Shown here one piece after another: positions 1 to 8,027 of a DNA stretch of 36,342 bases. Position 1 is the first letter of the stretch, and each line of letters begins with the position of its first letter. The translations under genes were made by a program, and so were the position numbers. This DNA comes from a bacterium (GTDB lineage Bacteria > Armatimonadota > Chthonomonadetes > Chthonomonadales > CAJBBX01): positions 1 through 36,342 of the forward strand of contig JAJZOL010000141.1 in the NCBI GenBank assembly GCA_021811565.1, given 5' to 3'. The notes below the pieces were generated by a model. It ran no database searches. It had not been told where the DNA came from and was given only the letters and a program-made list of their open reading frames with translations.

Positions 1-206
1 GGAAGAGGAACGTATGGCTGCTCGAAAGGGAAGGAAACCTCTGTGCCGTTCGTTGCACTAAGTTCGATACCGTACCTTTCGGATGATTGACGAGGGAAGG
101 ATAGGCTGGTTACGCCTGAGAGGAGTGAACGCGAGGCGAATGCCGTGGTTGGAACGATGAGACATGCAAGAATAATAGCACGGAGGAATATACGGAATGT
201 TTTCAT
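1..206 (-). CDS. Exported protein, N-terminal part only (cut by window edge)
   Basis: The reading frame opens at an ATG at 206 and runs off the left edge of the window, giving 68 visible residues. The N-terminus starts MKTFRIFLRAIILACLIVP, followed by TTAFA, which is a typical Sec signal peptide: basic residues, hydrophobic core, small residues before a cleavage site near residue 24. The mature part begins with a Ser/Arg-rich stretch and matches nothing I recognise. An in-frame ATG at 221 would add five residues, but it weakens the signal peptide, and neither start has a clear Shine-Dalgarno site. The gene lies downstream of purB in the same direction, separated by a hairpin, so it is probably a separate transcript. 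Confidence 0.6.
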   Translation of the reverse strand, partial: MKTFRIFLRAIILACLIVPTTAFASRSLLSGVTSLSFPRQSSERYGIELSATNGTEVSFPFEQPYVPL

Positions 207-248
207 ATGTAAACATATCATACGGAGTTTTGGAGATGATATAAAGGA

Positions 249-272
249 TTGGGGCGTTTTCGAACGCCCCAA
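249..272 (-). terminator. Probable intrinsic terminator after purB
   Basis: A perfect 10-bp inverted repeat with a 4-nt loop (stem arms 249-258 and 263-272) lies 19 bp beyond the purB stop. On the minus strand the stem is followed by a short pyrimidine-rich tail (TCCTTTAT). It separates purB from the exported-protein gene at the window edge. Confidence 0.65.
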
Positions 273-290
273 TATAAAAGCGATCTTCCG

Positions 291-1580
291 CTAAATACCG
301 ATTTTCTCAAAGGTGGCGGAAAGGTTCTTCAGGTGGTATCGCATATCGAAGCAGTGATCCAACTGTTCCGATGTCAGCTTTTCGCAAACCACAGGATCCT
401 CTCGAACCGCTTGCTCGAAGTTCGCGCCGTCCCAAGCCTTCGCCGCATTTCTTTGAACCGTCGCGTATGCCTCCTCTCGGGATAATCCGGCGGCGATGAG
501 TTGCAGCATCACTTGCTCGGAGCACACCAATCCGCCCATCTTCTCCAGATTTCGCTTCATGTTCTCGGGGTAGACGTTCAGCCCTTCGAGAATGGCGTTG
601 AATTTCACCAGCATCCAATCAGTGAGGGTGATTGAATCGGGCAGGGCGATTCTCTCCACGGAGGAGTTCGCCAAATCGCGCTCATGCCAGGTGGTGATGC
701 ATTCCAGCATCGGCACCACGTATCCCCTCACAACTCTCGCAAGGCCGGTGACCGTTTCGGAGTTCCATGGATTGCGTTTATGAGGCATGGCGGAAGAGCC
801 TTTCTGCCCTTGCGCGAAATACTCCTGCACCTCCAGTATCTCCGTGCGCTGCAGGTTGCGCAGTTCGGTGGAAAAACGTTCCAAGGACCCAGCGAGGATG
901 GCCAAGGTTGCGACAAGTTGCGCATGACGGTCGCGGGAGATGATCTGGGTGGACACCGGCGCGACCCCAAGCCCTAGGGTGCGGCAAACGTACTCCTCCA
1001 CTTTGGGGTCTATGTTGGCGTGCGTGCCCACGGCGCCGGATATCTTGCCGACGGCGATCATCTCGCGCGTCTGATCCAAGCGCAGAAGGTTGTGGTTCAT
1101 CTCATCCACCCAGCCCGCCAACTTGAATCCGAACGTGATCGGCTCGGCATGAATTCCGTGGGTTCTGCCGATTTGGAGGGTGTCCTTGTGTTTGCGGGCA
1201 ATCTGGATGATGGTTTCTCGAAGCTTTTTCGAGCGTTTGAAAATGATGTCGATGGAATCCCTCAGAAGCATGGAAAGGGCAGTGTCCACCACATCGTAGG
1301 AGGTGATGCCGTAATGAACGAATCTGCCCTCTTCGCCGAGATTTTCCTGCACGTTTTTCACGAACGCCATTACGTCGTGCCGTGTTTCCTTTTCCAACTC
1401 CGCGATTCGCTTCAAGTCGAATTTGGCTCCCGCGCGAATCTTCTCTGTGGTTCCAGCGGGTATGTATTGATAATGCTCCAAGCCTTCGCATACCGCTATC
1501 TCCACGTCGAGCCAGCGTTGTGTCTTATGTTGCGGATCCCAAAGGGATTTCATTTCCGGTGTGGTATATCTCTCTATCAT
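291..1580 (-). CDS. purB: Adenylosuccinate lyase
   Basis: This cytoplasmic enzyme acts twice in purine synthesis: it splits SAICAR to AICAR plus fumarate, and adenylosuccinate to AMP plus fumarate. The 429-residue product has the fumarase/aspartase superfamily signature GSSAMPHKRNP at residues 261-271, which carries the catalytic serine loop, and the active-site His in GRTHGIHAEP (His141). Length fits the short, Bacillus-type PurB. The ATG at 1580 has an AAAGGAG site about 10 bp upstream. It lies 69 bp after the valS stop on the same strand, so it is probably cotranscribed with valS and would then share its T-box control. An imperfect 8-bp hairpin at 1621-1641 sits between the two genes without a U-tract. 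Confidence 0.96.
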   Translation of the reverse strand: MIERYTTPEMKSLWDPQHKTQRWLDVEIAVCEGLEHYQYIPAGTTEKIRAGAKFDLKRIAELEKETRHDVMAFVKNVQENLGEEGRFVHYGITSYDVVDTALSMLLRDSIDIIFKRSKKLRETIIQIARKHKDTLQIGRTHGIHAEPITFGFKLAGWVDEMNHNLLRLDQTREMIAVGKISGAVGTHANIDPKVEEYVCRTLGLGVAPVSTQIISRDRHAQLVATLAILAGSLERFSTELRNLQRTEILEVQEYFAQGQKGSSAMPHKRNPWNSETVTGLARVVRGYVVPMLECITTWHERDLANSSVERIALPDSITLTDWMLVKFNAILEGLNVYPENMKRNLEKMGGLVCSEQVMLQLIAAGLSREEAYATVQRNAAKAWDGANFEQAVREDPVVCEKLTSEQLDHCFDMRYHLKNLSATFEKIGI

Positions 1581-1649
1581 GAATCCATCGCTCCTTTTTC
1601 CATATGCAATATCCTACCGCGATAACGAGAATTCCGCTATCGGTATTAT

Positions 1650-4316
1650 TCACTTGGTCAGCAATCCCCAACGAGAGGTCAACTTCTGTTTTTTCTCCAA
1701 GAGGGCGGTGAGGCGCTCCTTTTCCTGGTTCACGATTTGCTCAGGCGCCTTCTCCAGGAACTGTGCATTGGATAGCTTCGCTTCGATTTTTGCTTGATCT
1801 TTGGAAATAGCCTCCAATTCCTTCTCTATACGTGCAAGCTCTTTTTCCATATCCATTGCGTCACCGATCTCGATGAAGATATCGGCATGGGTACCCGTTG
1901 CGCCGATCCACTTGCCGTCCTTTTGAGGAGCGGAGTCACGAAAATGCACATCCTCGCAACGGGACAGAATCTGAAGGAAGTCTGCGTGATCTGTCAGCGC
2001 CAACGCGGCGAATCGATTGGCGGGCACGATTGCGGCTTTGACCTTTGCAGAGGGGGCAATCCCTATCTCCGCTCGCAAGTTTCGAATGGAGCGGATGGTT
2101 TCGATCAGTATCTCAATCTGTTTTTCCGCGTTGTCATCACAGAGTTCCTTGTTCGGGAGAGGATATGGGGCGAACATAATTGTATCGTGGTCCTTGTCCT
2201 TGCCCAGAGTGCGCATCAATTCCGACCAAATCTCCTCCGTGATGAAGGGAGTCATGGGATGCAGCATGCGTAGGATAGCATCCAGCGTATGAGTGAGAAC
2301 GGCGCAAACTCGATCCTTGTCTTCGCCGGAAGAGCGAAGTCGCGGTTTGGATAGCTCCAAGTACCAATCGCAAAAATCGTCCCAGAGGAATGAGTAGATG
2401 GAGCGCATCGCATCATCCATGTTATAGGATGCAAGATTGAGGTTGACATCCTCCAGCGTGCGGTTCAGGCGCGACAATATCCAGCGATCCTGCACGAGCA
2501 ACGATTCCTTGTCATCCAGCATGGCGAGGAAACCGACACCGTTCTCCTTGATATGGGGATCGAGATTCATTAAAACAAATCGACTGGCGTTCCAAAGCTT
2601 ATTGCAAAACTGACCGGCTATGCGTACTCTATCCTCGCTGAACTTGATATCCTGATTCATTCCCGCTTGCTGCAAAAGGGAAAATCTTAAAGCGTCCGCG
2701 CCATACTTGTCGATCATCTCCAACGGATCCACGCCGTTGCCCTTGCTTTTGGACATTCGATCGCCCTTCTCGTCCAATACGGTGGCGTGGATATACACAT
2801 CCTTGAAGGGGATGTCTCCGAGGAAATCCATTCCCGTCATAATCATCCTCGCCACCCAGAGGAAGAGAATTTCCTGTGCAGTGGAAAGCAGATCGGTAGG
2901 GTACCAGAAAGCCAAATCATCGGTTTTTCGCGGCCACCCAAGCGTGGCGTGCGGCCATAGCGCGGAGGAGAACCAAGTGTCAAGCACATCTTCGTCCTGG
3001 CGGAGGGTTTGAACCGGAACCCCTAACTTTTCGGCGGCGTCTTGCTCGTTTCTCGCAGCCATATAGCGTCCGTCTTCTGTCCACCATACGGGAATACGAT
3101 GCCCCCACCAAAGTTGCCGCGAGATGCACCAGTCCCTGATGTTATTCATCCAGTCCAGATATATGCGCTTGTATCTCTCCGGAATGATTCGAATCTTATC
3201 CTCCTCCACCACCTCTATAGCCCTCTTCGCGAGAGGCTTCATCTTCACAAACCACTGCTCGGAGAGAAGCGGTTCCAGGATGGTCTTGCAGCGGTCGCAT
3301 AACGGGGCTTTCAATGAGTAATCCTCTATTTTCACCAGAAGTCCCGCCTTCTCCAAATCGGATAACACTTTATTCCGACATTCGAAGCGATCCAATCCCG
3401 CATAAGCCGATCCCGCCGCTTCGGTCATGCATCCATCCTCGCCTATCACCACAATCTGTTCGAGGTGATGCCTCTGTCCTGTTTCAAAGTCGTCCAAGTC
3501 ATGCGCAGGTGTGACCTTCACCGCACCGGTGCCGAACTCCATTTTAACGAATTCGTCAGCAATGAGGGGGATTTCTCTGTCGGTCAACGGCAGATGCAAC
3601 CTTTTGCCGATCCAATTTCGGTATCTCTCATCATCCGGATGCACCGCTACGGCGGTGTCCCCGAGCATCGTTTCCGGGCGCGTGGTGGCGACGGTGATGG
3701 CGCCGGAACCGTCCGTGAAGGGGTATTTAAAGTAATAGAGATTTCCTGCGCGTTCCTCCGAGTTCACCTCGATATCCGAGATGGCGGATCGGCAGCGCGG
3801 GCACCAGTTCACCACGCGCGCGCCACGATAGATGAGTCCTCTATCCCACCATTGCAAGAACTCCTCGTAAATGGCGTCCACGTAGGATTGATCCATTGTG
3901 AAGCGGGCTCGTTCCCAATCGTAGGAAAGACCAAGCTTCTGAAACTGCGCGTAAATTCGATCTCCGTACTCCTTGCGCCACTCCCAGCATTTCTCGATGA
4001 ACTTTTCTCGCCCCAAATCGTGCCGCGAAAGCCCTTCGGATGCAAGGTTGCGCTCCACAACGTTCTGCGTGGCAATGCCTGCGTGATCGGTGCCAGGCAG
4101 GCAGAGGGTGTTTTCCCCCTGCATCCGTCGCCAGCGGGTCATGGTGTCGAGGATGGTGTTGTTGAGCGCATGTCCGATATGCAGACTTCCGGTGATGTTT
4201 GGCGGCGGGATGGTGATGCAATAGGGCTTTCCTTTTCCAGGAGTGGGGTGGAAATATCCCTTGCTCATCCATTCCGCGTACCATTTATCCTCAACCGATT
4301 TGGGTTCGTATGCCAT
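1650..4316 (-). CDS. valS: Valyl-tRNA synthetase
   Basis: Class I aminoacyl-tRNA synthetase that charges tRNA(Val) in the cytoplasm. The 888-residue product has the full family architecture. The HIGH motif is at residues 46-49 (preceded by PPPNITGSL), the inserted CP1 editing domain covers roughly residues 190-330 and includes TTRPETMLGDTAVAVHP, and the KMSKS loop appears as RMSKS at 520-524. An anticodon-binding helical domain follows, and the C-terminus ends in a Glu/Lys-rich coiled coil typical of ValRS. The ATG at 4316 follows an AAGGAG site. A T-box leader immediately upstream predicts induction by uncharged tRNA(Val). purB follows on the same strand. Confidence 0.97.
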   Translation of the reverse strand: MAYEPKSVEDKWYAEWMSKGYFHPTPGKGKPYCITIPPPNITGSLHIGHALNNTILDTMTRWRRMQGENTLCLPGTDHAGIATQNVVERNLASEGLSRHDLGREKFIEKCWEWRKEYGDRIYAQFQKLGLSYDWERARFTMDQSYVDAIYEEFLQWWDRGLIYRGARVVNWCPRCRSAISDIEVNSEERAGNLYYFKYPFTDGSGAITVATTRPETMLGDTAVAVHPDDERYRNWIGKRLHLPLTDREIPLIADEFVKMEFGTGAVKVTPAHDLDDFETGQRHHLEQIVVIGEDGCMTEAAGSAYAGLDRFECRNKVLSDLEKAGLLVKIEDYSLKAPLCDRCKTILEPLLSEQWFVKMKPLAKRAIEVVEEDKIRIIPERYKRIYLDWMNNIRDWCISRQLWWGHRIPVWWTEDGRYMAARNEQDAAEKLGVPVQTLRQDEDVLDTWFSSALWPHATLGWPRKTDDLAFWYPTDLLSTAQEILFLWVARMIMTGMDFLGDIPFKDVYIHATVLDEKGDRMSKSKGNGVDPLEMIDKYGADALRFSLLQQAGMNQDIKFSEDRVRIAGQFCNKLWNASRFVLMNLDPHIKENGVGFLAMLDDKESLLVQDRWILSRLNRTLEDVNLNLASYNMDDAMRSIYSFLWDDFCDWYLELSKPRLRSSGEDKDRVCAVLTHTLDAILRMLHPMTPFITEEIWSELMRTLGKDKDHDTIMFAPYPLPNKELCDDNAEKQIEILIETIRSIRNLRAEIGIAPSAKVKAAIVPANRFAALALTDHADFLQILSRCEDVHFRDSAPQKDGKWIGATGTHADIFIEIGDAMDMEKELARIEKELEAISKDQAKIEAKLSNAQFLEKAPEQIVNQEKERLTALLEKKQKLTSRWGLLTK

Positions 4317-4344
4317 TGGTTTCTCCTTGACCTCACTTTATCAT

Positions 4345-4598
4345 ATGTATAAACAAACAAGCCTGCGTCCATAAAGGACGCAGGCTGTAAAACTGCGCGG
4401 TGCCACCTTCATTCCCAATGCTGCGCATTGGACACTCGGACGCTGTAACGGGCGTACCCAGCTCGCCTTGCTTCCATCCATAGCGATGAATCTGCGGCGG
4501 CGGCTCAGAGGCGACGTTCGACGCAATCTCCACGGACGGCTCGCACCTTTTCCGTCCTCTCTGAGTGGGATGGAGCGTCTACTCCTCCTCATCATAGC
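4345..4598 (-). promoter_or_regulatory. T-box leader controlling valS (and probably purB)
   Basis: Read on the minus strand, the 280 bp before valS contain the conserved T-box motif AAGGUGGCACCGCG (complement of 4396-4409), which forms the antiterminator and pairs with the tRNA acceptor end. It is followed directly by a strong terminator hairpin. Upstream is a structured Stem I region with an AGAGAG-type segment. A GUC triplet at the complement of 4513-4515, in the context GAAC-GUC-GCC, is the best candidate valine specifier codon. The motif and terminator are seen directly. The specifier assignment is inference from position and from matching the gene downstream. Confidence 0.93.
4351..4387 (-). 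terminator. T-box regulated terminator hairpin
   Basis: On the minus strand, a GC-rich stem of about 11 bp with a short TTTAT-type loop (stem around CCTGCGTCC) is followed by TTGTTTGTTT. It directly follows the T-box antiterminator motif, as expected for the alternative structure that stops transcription when tRNA(Val) is charged. Confidence 0.88.
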
Positions 4599-4623
4599 CT
4601 GAAAAATATTGTGTTGAATTATG

Positions 4624-4710
4624 AGGTAATTGCAAAATTCAGGAAATGTGGCTATTATCGCTCATTTCACGTTCGGTGATGTACTTAGAAATCGAATTTT
4701 GCAATTACCT
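4624..4710. repeat. 17-bp perfect inverted repeat flanking 53 bp
   Basis: Bases 4624-4640 and 4694-4710 are perfect inverted copies of AGGTAATTGCAAAATTC. Inside lies a second, shorter inverted pair (GAAATG / CATTTC). The element sits just upstream of the T-box leader, where the valS promoter should be. It could be a small transposable relic (MITE-like), a two-site operator, or a terminator-like structure. The sequence does not decide between these. Confidence 0.6.
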
Positions 4711-4999
4711 GTTATTATAACGGTAAAGGGGACGATTTGTCAAAATTTGTGGGGTGATAGTATCCAAACCGTGAATGAAGTCTTCACCGTCTTTTAGGAA
4801 TGCGAATTGGTCGTGTGTAGAGTATGGGGGAATGGATGCACGCTAACGACGATGCCAGCGGGTTGCTACCCGCTTGTAGTCGTCAGCAGCTCATATAGAG
4901 TTGAGGATAGCGAATGAAATATTGGCTGTTGCATCCATATCTTACATGATGTATTCTGTAGGACGTGAAACCATATATAAACGACGGGAGGATGCGAGA
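4711..4999. other. Divergent intergenic region with a long hairpin
   Basis: No gene is supported here. A strong nested hairpin is visible at 4842-4887. The inner stem is 4857-4863 with 4868-4874 (7 bp, perfect), and the outer stem is 4842-4850 with 4879-4887 (8 of 9). It would lie in the 5' leader of the beta-helix gene that starts at 5000. The reading frame of that gene is open upstream to 4901, but that extension has no ribosome-binding site and spoils the Tat signal, so I treat it as untranslated. Confidence 0.5.
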
Positions 5000-6304
5000 A
5001 TGTCGAAATCGAATAATCCAAGAAGGCAATTCTTACAGAACGCAGCGCTGGCGGCGGGGGCGGGCTTACTAACCGCATCCGCGCACGCCGCACCCAAATT
5101 ATCGGGAGGTGGGGAGATGCTGAACGTAATGGCTTTTGGCGCAAAAGCAGATGGTAAAACGGACGACACCGCAGCCATTCAGAACGCCTTGGATGAGGCG
5201 GGAGTGAAAGGCGGCATCGTTTTTGCACCTGGGGGACAATATCGAGTTGAGGGAAGCCTTAAAATACCCGTCGGCGTTTCATTTCAGGGTGTGGCGCACT
5301 CTCCGCAATATATCAAGCCGCTTATCGGAACGGTGATCCTGGCGATTGGCGGTCGGGACAAGGAAGAAGCTCCAGCGCTTTTCGAGATGGGGGATTCGTC
5401 CGATGTGCGTGGACTTACTGTCTTCTATCCGGAACAATCCGTCAAGGATATCCATCCGTATGCTTGGACCTTCCATCTGCAGGGCGGAGACAATACGGTG
5501 GAGGATGTCACCCTCATCAACAGTTACAACGGGATTCGCATTGGACCTGAGCCAAACGTGCGACACCGCATCCGCAGTGTGTATGGATGCGTCCTTAGAA
5601 GAGGGCTTTCGCTGGATAATTGTACCGACATCGGGCGCATCGACAACGTTCACTGGCACTGCCACTGGTGGTCCGACCCCTCCACCAACGGAGCGTGGGA
5701 CCCTGTTTTCGAGTTCATGTGGAAGAACTGTGAGGGGTTTATCCTGGCGCGATCCGATTGGGAGTACATTACGAATACCTTCATCTTTCCAACGAATATC
5801 GGCTACCATTTTATCGAGACGAAAAACGGCTCCATGAATGGTCAGCTTTGTGGCATCGGTTCGGACGCAACCCAGAGATGTATCGTGGTGGATCAAATTC
5901 AGTATATGGGACTTCTCATCACTAACGGACAGTTTGTCGCTTTCAACGGCACCGATCCCACGGAGATCATCATCAACCCAACCTGCACCGGTTCTGTGCG
6001 TCTGGAGAACTGCGCCTTTTGGGGACCGTCCGTGCAAAACGTTCTCTCGCATAGCCAAAGCTACGTTTCGCTTTCCAACTGCTTCTTCAGCAGCGGGCGT
6101 AACGGGAACACCAAAGCTCTGATTGAGGCGGATAACGGGAAACTACAGGTGAGAGGGTGCAGTTTCGGGACTCCGGAACCATCCATTCATCTAAAGACGG
6201 GACTGCAGCATGCCATTGTGACGGACAATAACGGAGTGAAAGGGGTCGTTATTCAAAACGACATCGGCGCCAGTGCGATTATCGCCAACAATGAGCCGGC
6301 ATGA
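5000..6304 (+). CDS. Tat-exported right-handed beta-helix protein (pectate-lyase-3 / polygalacturonase-like)
   Basis: The 434-residue product starts with a twin-arginine signal (NPRRQFLQ followed by a hydrophobic Ala/Leu stretch and ASAHA), so folded export is likely. After it comes the hallmark of the Pectate_lyase_3 family, NVMAFGAKADGKTDDTAAI, then GGIVFAPGGQYRVEGSLKIP, and repeated short beta-strand turns to the C-terminus, consistent with a parallel beta-helix that binds or cleaves acidic polysaccharide. I see no clear GH28 catalytic Asp pair, so activity is uncertain. The ATG at 5000 was chosen because GGGAGG lies about 8 bp upstream. The next gene starts 12 bp after the stop, suggesting an operon with the GH140-like gene. 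Confidence 0.82.
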   Translation: MSKSNNPRRQFLQNAALAAGAGLLTASAHAAPKLSGGGEMLNVMAFGAKADGKTDDTAAIQNALDEAGVKGGIVFAPGGQYRVEGSLKIPVGVSFQGVAHSPQYIKPLIGTVILAIGGRDKEEAPALFEMGDSSDVRGLTVFYPEQSVKDIHPYAWTFHLQGGDNTVEDVTLINSYNGIRIGPEPNVRHRIRSVYGCVLRRGLSLDNCTDIGRIDNVHWHCHWWSDPSTNGAWDPVFEFMWKNCEGFILARSDWEYITNTFIFPTNIGYHFIETKNGSMNGQLCGIGSDATQRCIVVDQIQYMGLLITNGQFVAFNGTDPTEIIINPTCTGSVRLENCAFWGPSVQNVLSHSQSYVSLSNCFFSSGRNGNTKALIEADNGKLQVRGCSFGTPEPSIHLKTGLQHAIVTDNNGVKGVVIQNDIGASAIIANNEPA

Positions 6305-6316
6305 AATCCAAATCAC

Positions 6317-7963
6317 ATGAGCTCTTACCAATATCAAATACAGATACCGTGTAACAGTCTGATGGACATCCGCTTCCTTTCCGCAAAAACGGAATCGAAG
6401 CTTTCTCAACAAACGCAACTCGACGCTATCGTCACAAAACCGAACGGGTCGGTTCTGACAGTTCCCTGCTTTTGGGACGGAGAGCGGAACTGGGGGTTTC
6501 GTTACGCGTCGTCGGAGTTAGGCGTTCACACTTTCCGCACCCGATGCGCCGATCCGGATGACGCTGGGCTTCACGATATTGGCGGTGAAATTACGATCAC
6601 TCCCTATTCCGGCGAGCATCCTCTTTACCTTCATGGTCCCGTGCAGATATCCTCGAACCACCGGTGTTTTCAGCATGTAGACGGGGAGCCGTTTTTCTGG
6701 CTCGGGGATACGTGGTGGATGGGGCTTTGCAACAGGCTTTCCTGGGAGGGGTTTCAGTTCCTAACGGAGGATCGAAAAAGGAAGGGGTTTACTGTTGTCC
6801 AAATTGTCGCAGGACTCTATCCGGATATGCCTCCTTTCGACGAACGAGGCGCGAACGAGGAAGGGTTTCCTTGGGACGAAGGTTATGTTCATATCCGTCC
6901 GGAGTATTTTCGCGCTGCGGATCGACGGTTGTTTCATCTTGTTGAGTCCGGATTAGTTCCTTGTATTGTGGGGGCATGGGGCTATTTCATGAGCTGGATG
7001 GGAGTGGATAAGCTCAAGCGACATTGGCGAAATCTTATTGCGAGATACGGGGCGTTGCCTGTCATATGGTGCGTGGCGGGGGAGGCGAATCTTCCCTATT
7101 ATCTAACGGAGGGCTTTCCTTTCGACGATCGAGAGCAGGTGAAGAAGTGGAGCGAAGTGGCGCGATATGTGCGGGAAATCGATCCTTTTCATCGTCCGCT
7201 TTCCATTCATCCGACGGGCTTGGGAAGGCTTAGCGCACGGGGGGCGATTGATGATGAAACCCTGCTGGATTTCGATATGCTCCAAACCGGACACGGGTTA
7301 CGCGAGGTTTTGCCTCCAACCATTCGCACTGTGAGAGAATCCTATCACTCCTCGCCGATCATGCCTGTGATCAATAGCGAGGTCTGTTACGAGGCGTTGC
7401 TGGACAAAATACCTGCGGATATTCAGCGGCTTATGTTCTGGGGGTGCATTTTAAACGGCGCTGCGGGGCACACATACGGTGCGAACGGCATCTGGCAGGT
7501 AAATCGGCGCGACCTGCCGCACGGTGCTTCTCCTCACGGCGGGGATTACGGTCATCTCCCTTGGGAAGATGCGATGAATCTACCGGGATCGCGCCAATTG
7601 GCGATGGCGAAGAGTTTGCTGACCAAATACCCCTGGTTCGATTTCGAGCCTCATCCGGAATGGGTGGCTTATGCCAAAGAGGAAGTAACTAAGGAAGAGA
7701 ACGAACCGGATGAGATTGCGAAATTCGAGGTGCCTTATGCGGCGGGAATTCCGATGAAAGTGCGAATGATATATGTCCCGCAACGCAAACCAATTGAGGT
7801 GAGGGGAATCGAGCCGAACGTGAAGTATCGCATGTCCTTATTCGATCCTGAGAGTGGTGAGAGTTGGGACGTCGGCCTTTTCCTACCTGATTCTAATGGA
7901 AAGTATGTTTGTCATCCTCCGGAATTTTGTGAGCGGGATTGGGTGGCGGTATTGGAGATGTAG
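6317..7963 (+). CDS. GH140-like glycoside hydrolase (DUF5060-type N-terminus plus DUF4038 TIM barrel)
   Basis: The 548-residue product has a beta-sandwich N-terminus (about residues 1-105), then a TIM-barrel domain opening with GEPFFWLGDTWWMGLCNRLS, typical of DUF4038/apiosidase-like enzymes. Candidate catalytic acids are Glu256 in CVAGEANLP (acid/base) and Glu355 in INSEVCYE (nucleophile). A small C-terminal beta domain follows from about residue 460. Characterised GH140 members remove apiose-containing side chains from rhamnogalacturonan II; using that substrate here is inference. There is no signal peptide, unlike both neighbours, so it should act in the cytoplasm unless the start is wrong. 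No strong Shine-Dalgarno site is visible; translational coupling to the upstream gene is plausible. Confidence 0.8.
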   Translation: MSSYQYQIQIPCNSLMDIRFLSAKTESKLSQQTQLDAIVTKPNGSVLTVPCFWDGERNWGFRYASSELGVHTFRTRCADPDDAGLHDIGGEITITPYSGEHPLYLHGPVQISSNHRCFQHVDGEPFFWLGDTWWMGLCNRLSWEGFQFLTEDRKRKGFTVVQIVAGLYPDMPPFDERGANEEGFPWDEGYVHIRPEYFRAADRRLFHLVESGLVPCIVGAWGYFMSWMGVDKLKRHWRNLIARYGALPVIWCVAGEANLPYYLTEGFPFDDREQVKKWSEVARYVREIDPFHRPLSIHPTGLGRLSARGAIDDETLLDFDMLQTGHGLREVLPPTIRTVRESYHSSPIMPVINSEVCYEALLDKIPADIQRLMFWGCILNGAAGHTYGANGIWQVNRRDLPHGASPHGGDYGHLPWEDAMNLPGSRQLAMAKSLLTKYPWFDFEPHPEWVAYAKEEVTKEENEPDEIAKFEVPYAAGIPMKVRMIYVPQRKPIEVRGIEPNVKYRMSLFDPESGESWDVGLFLPDSNGKYVCHPPEFCERDWVAVLEM

Positions 7964-7964
7964 G

Positions 7965-7990
7965 GATTGTGGATTTTTTGATTGTGGATT
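7965..7990. repeat. Short direct repeat between the glycosidase and the large exported protein
   Basis: The 11-mer GATTGTGGATT occurs at 7965-7975 and again at 7980-7990, separated by four T residues. It is intergenic, and no function is apparent. Confidence 0.5.
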
Positions 7991-8027
7991 GGGGATGAAG
8001 AGAGTTTCTTTTTGCAGGGGGGACGAA

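Noticed and set aside
1020-1625. 201-codon plus-strand open frame over purB
   Set aside because: It is a shadow of the purB coding frame, which has full family motifs on the other strand.
3465-4352. 295-codon plus-strand open frame over valS
   Set aside because: It is antisense to the HIGH and editing regions of valS and its product has no recognisable domain.
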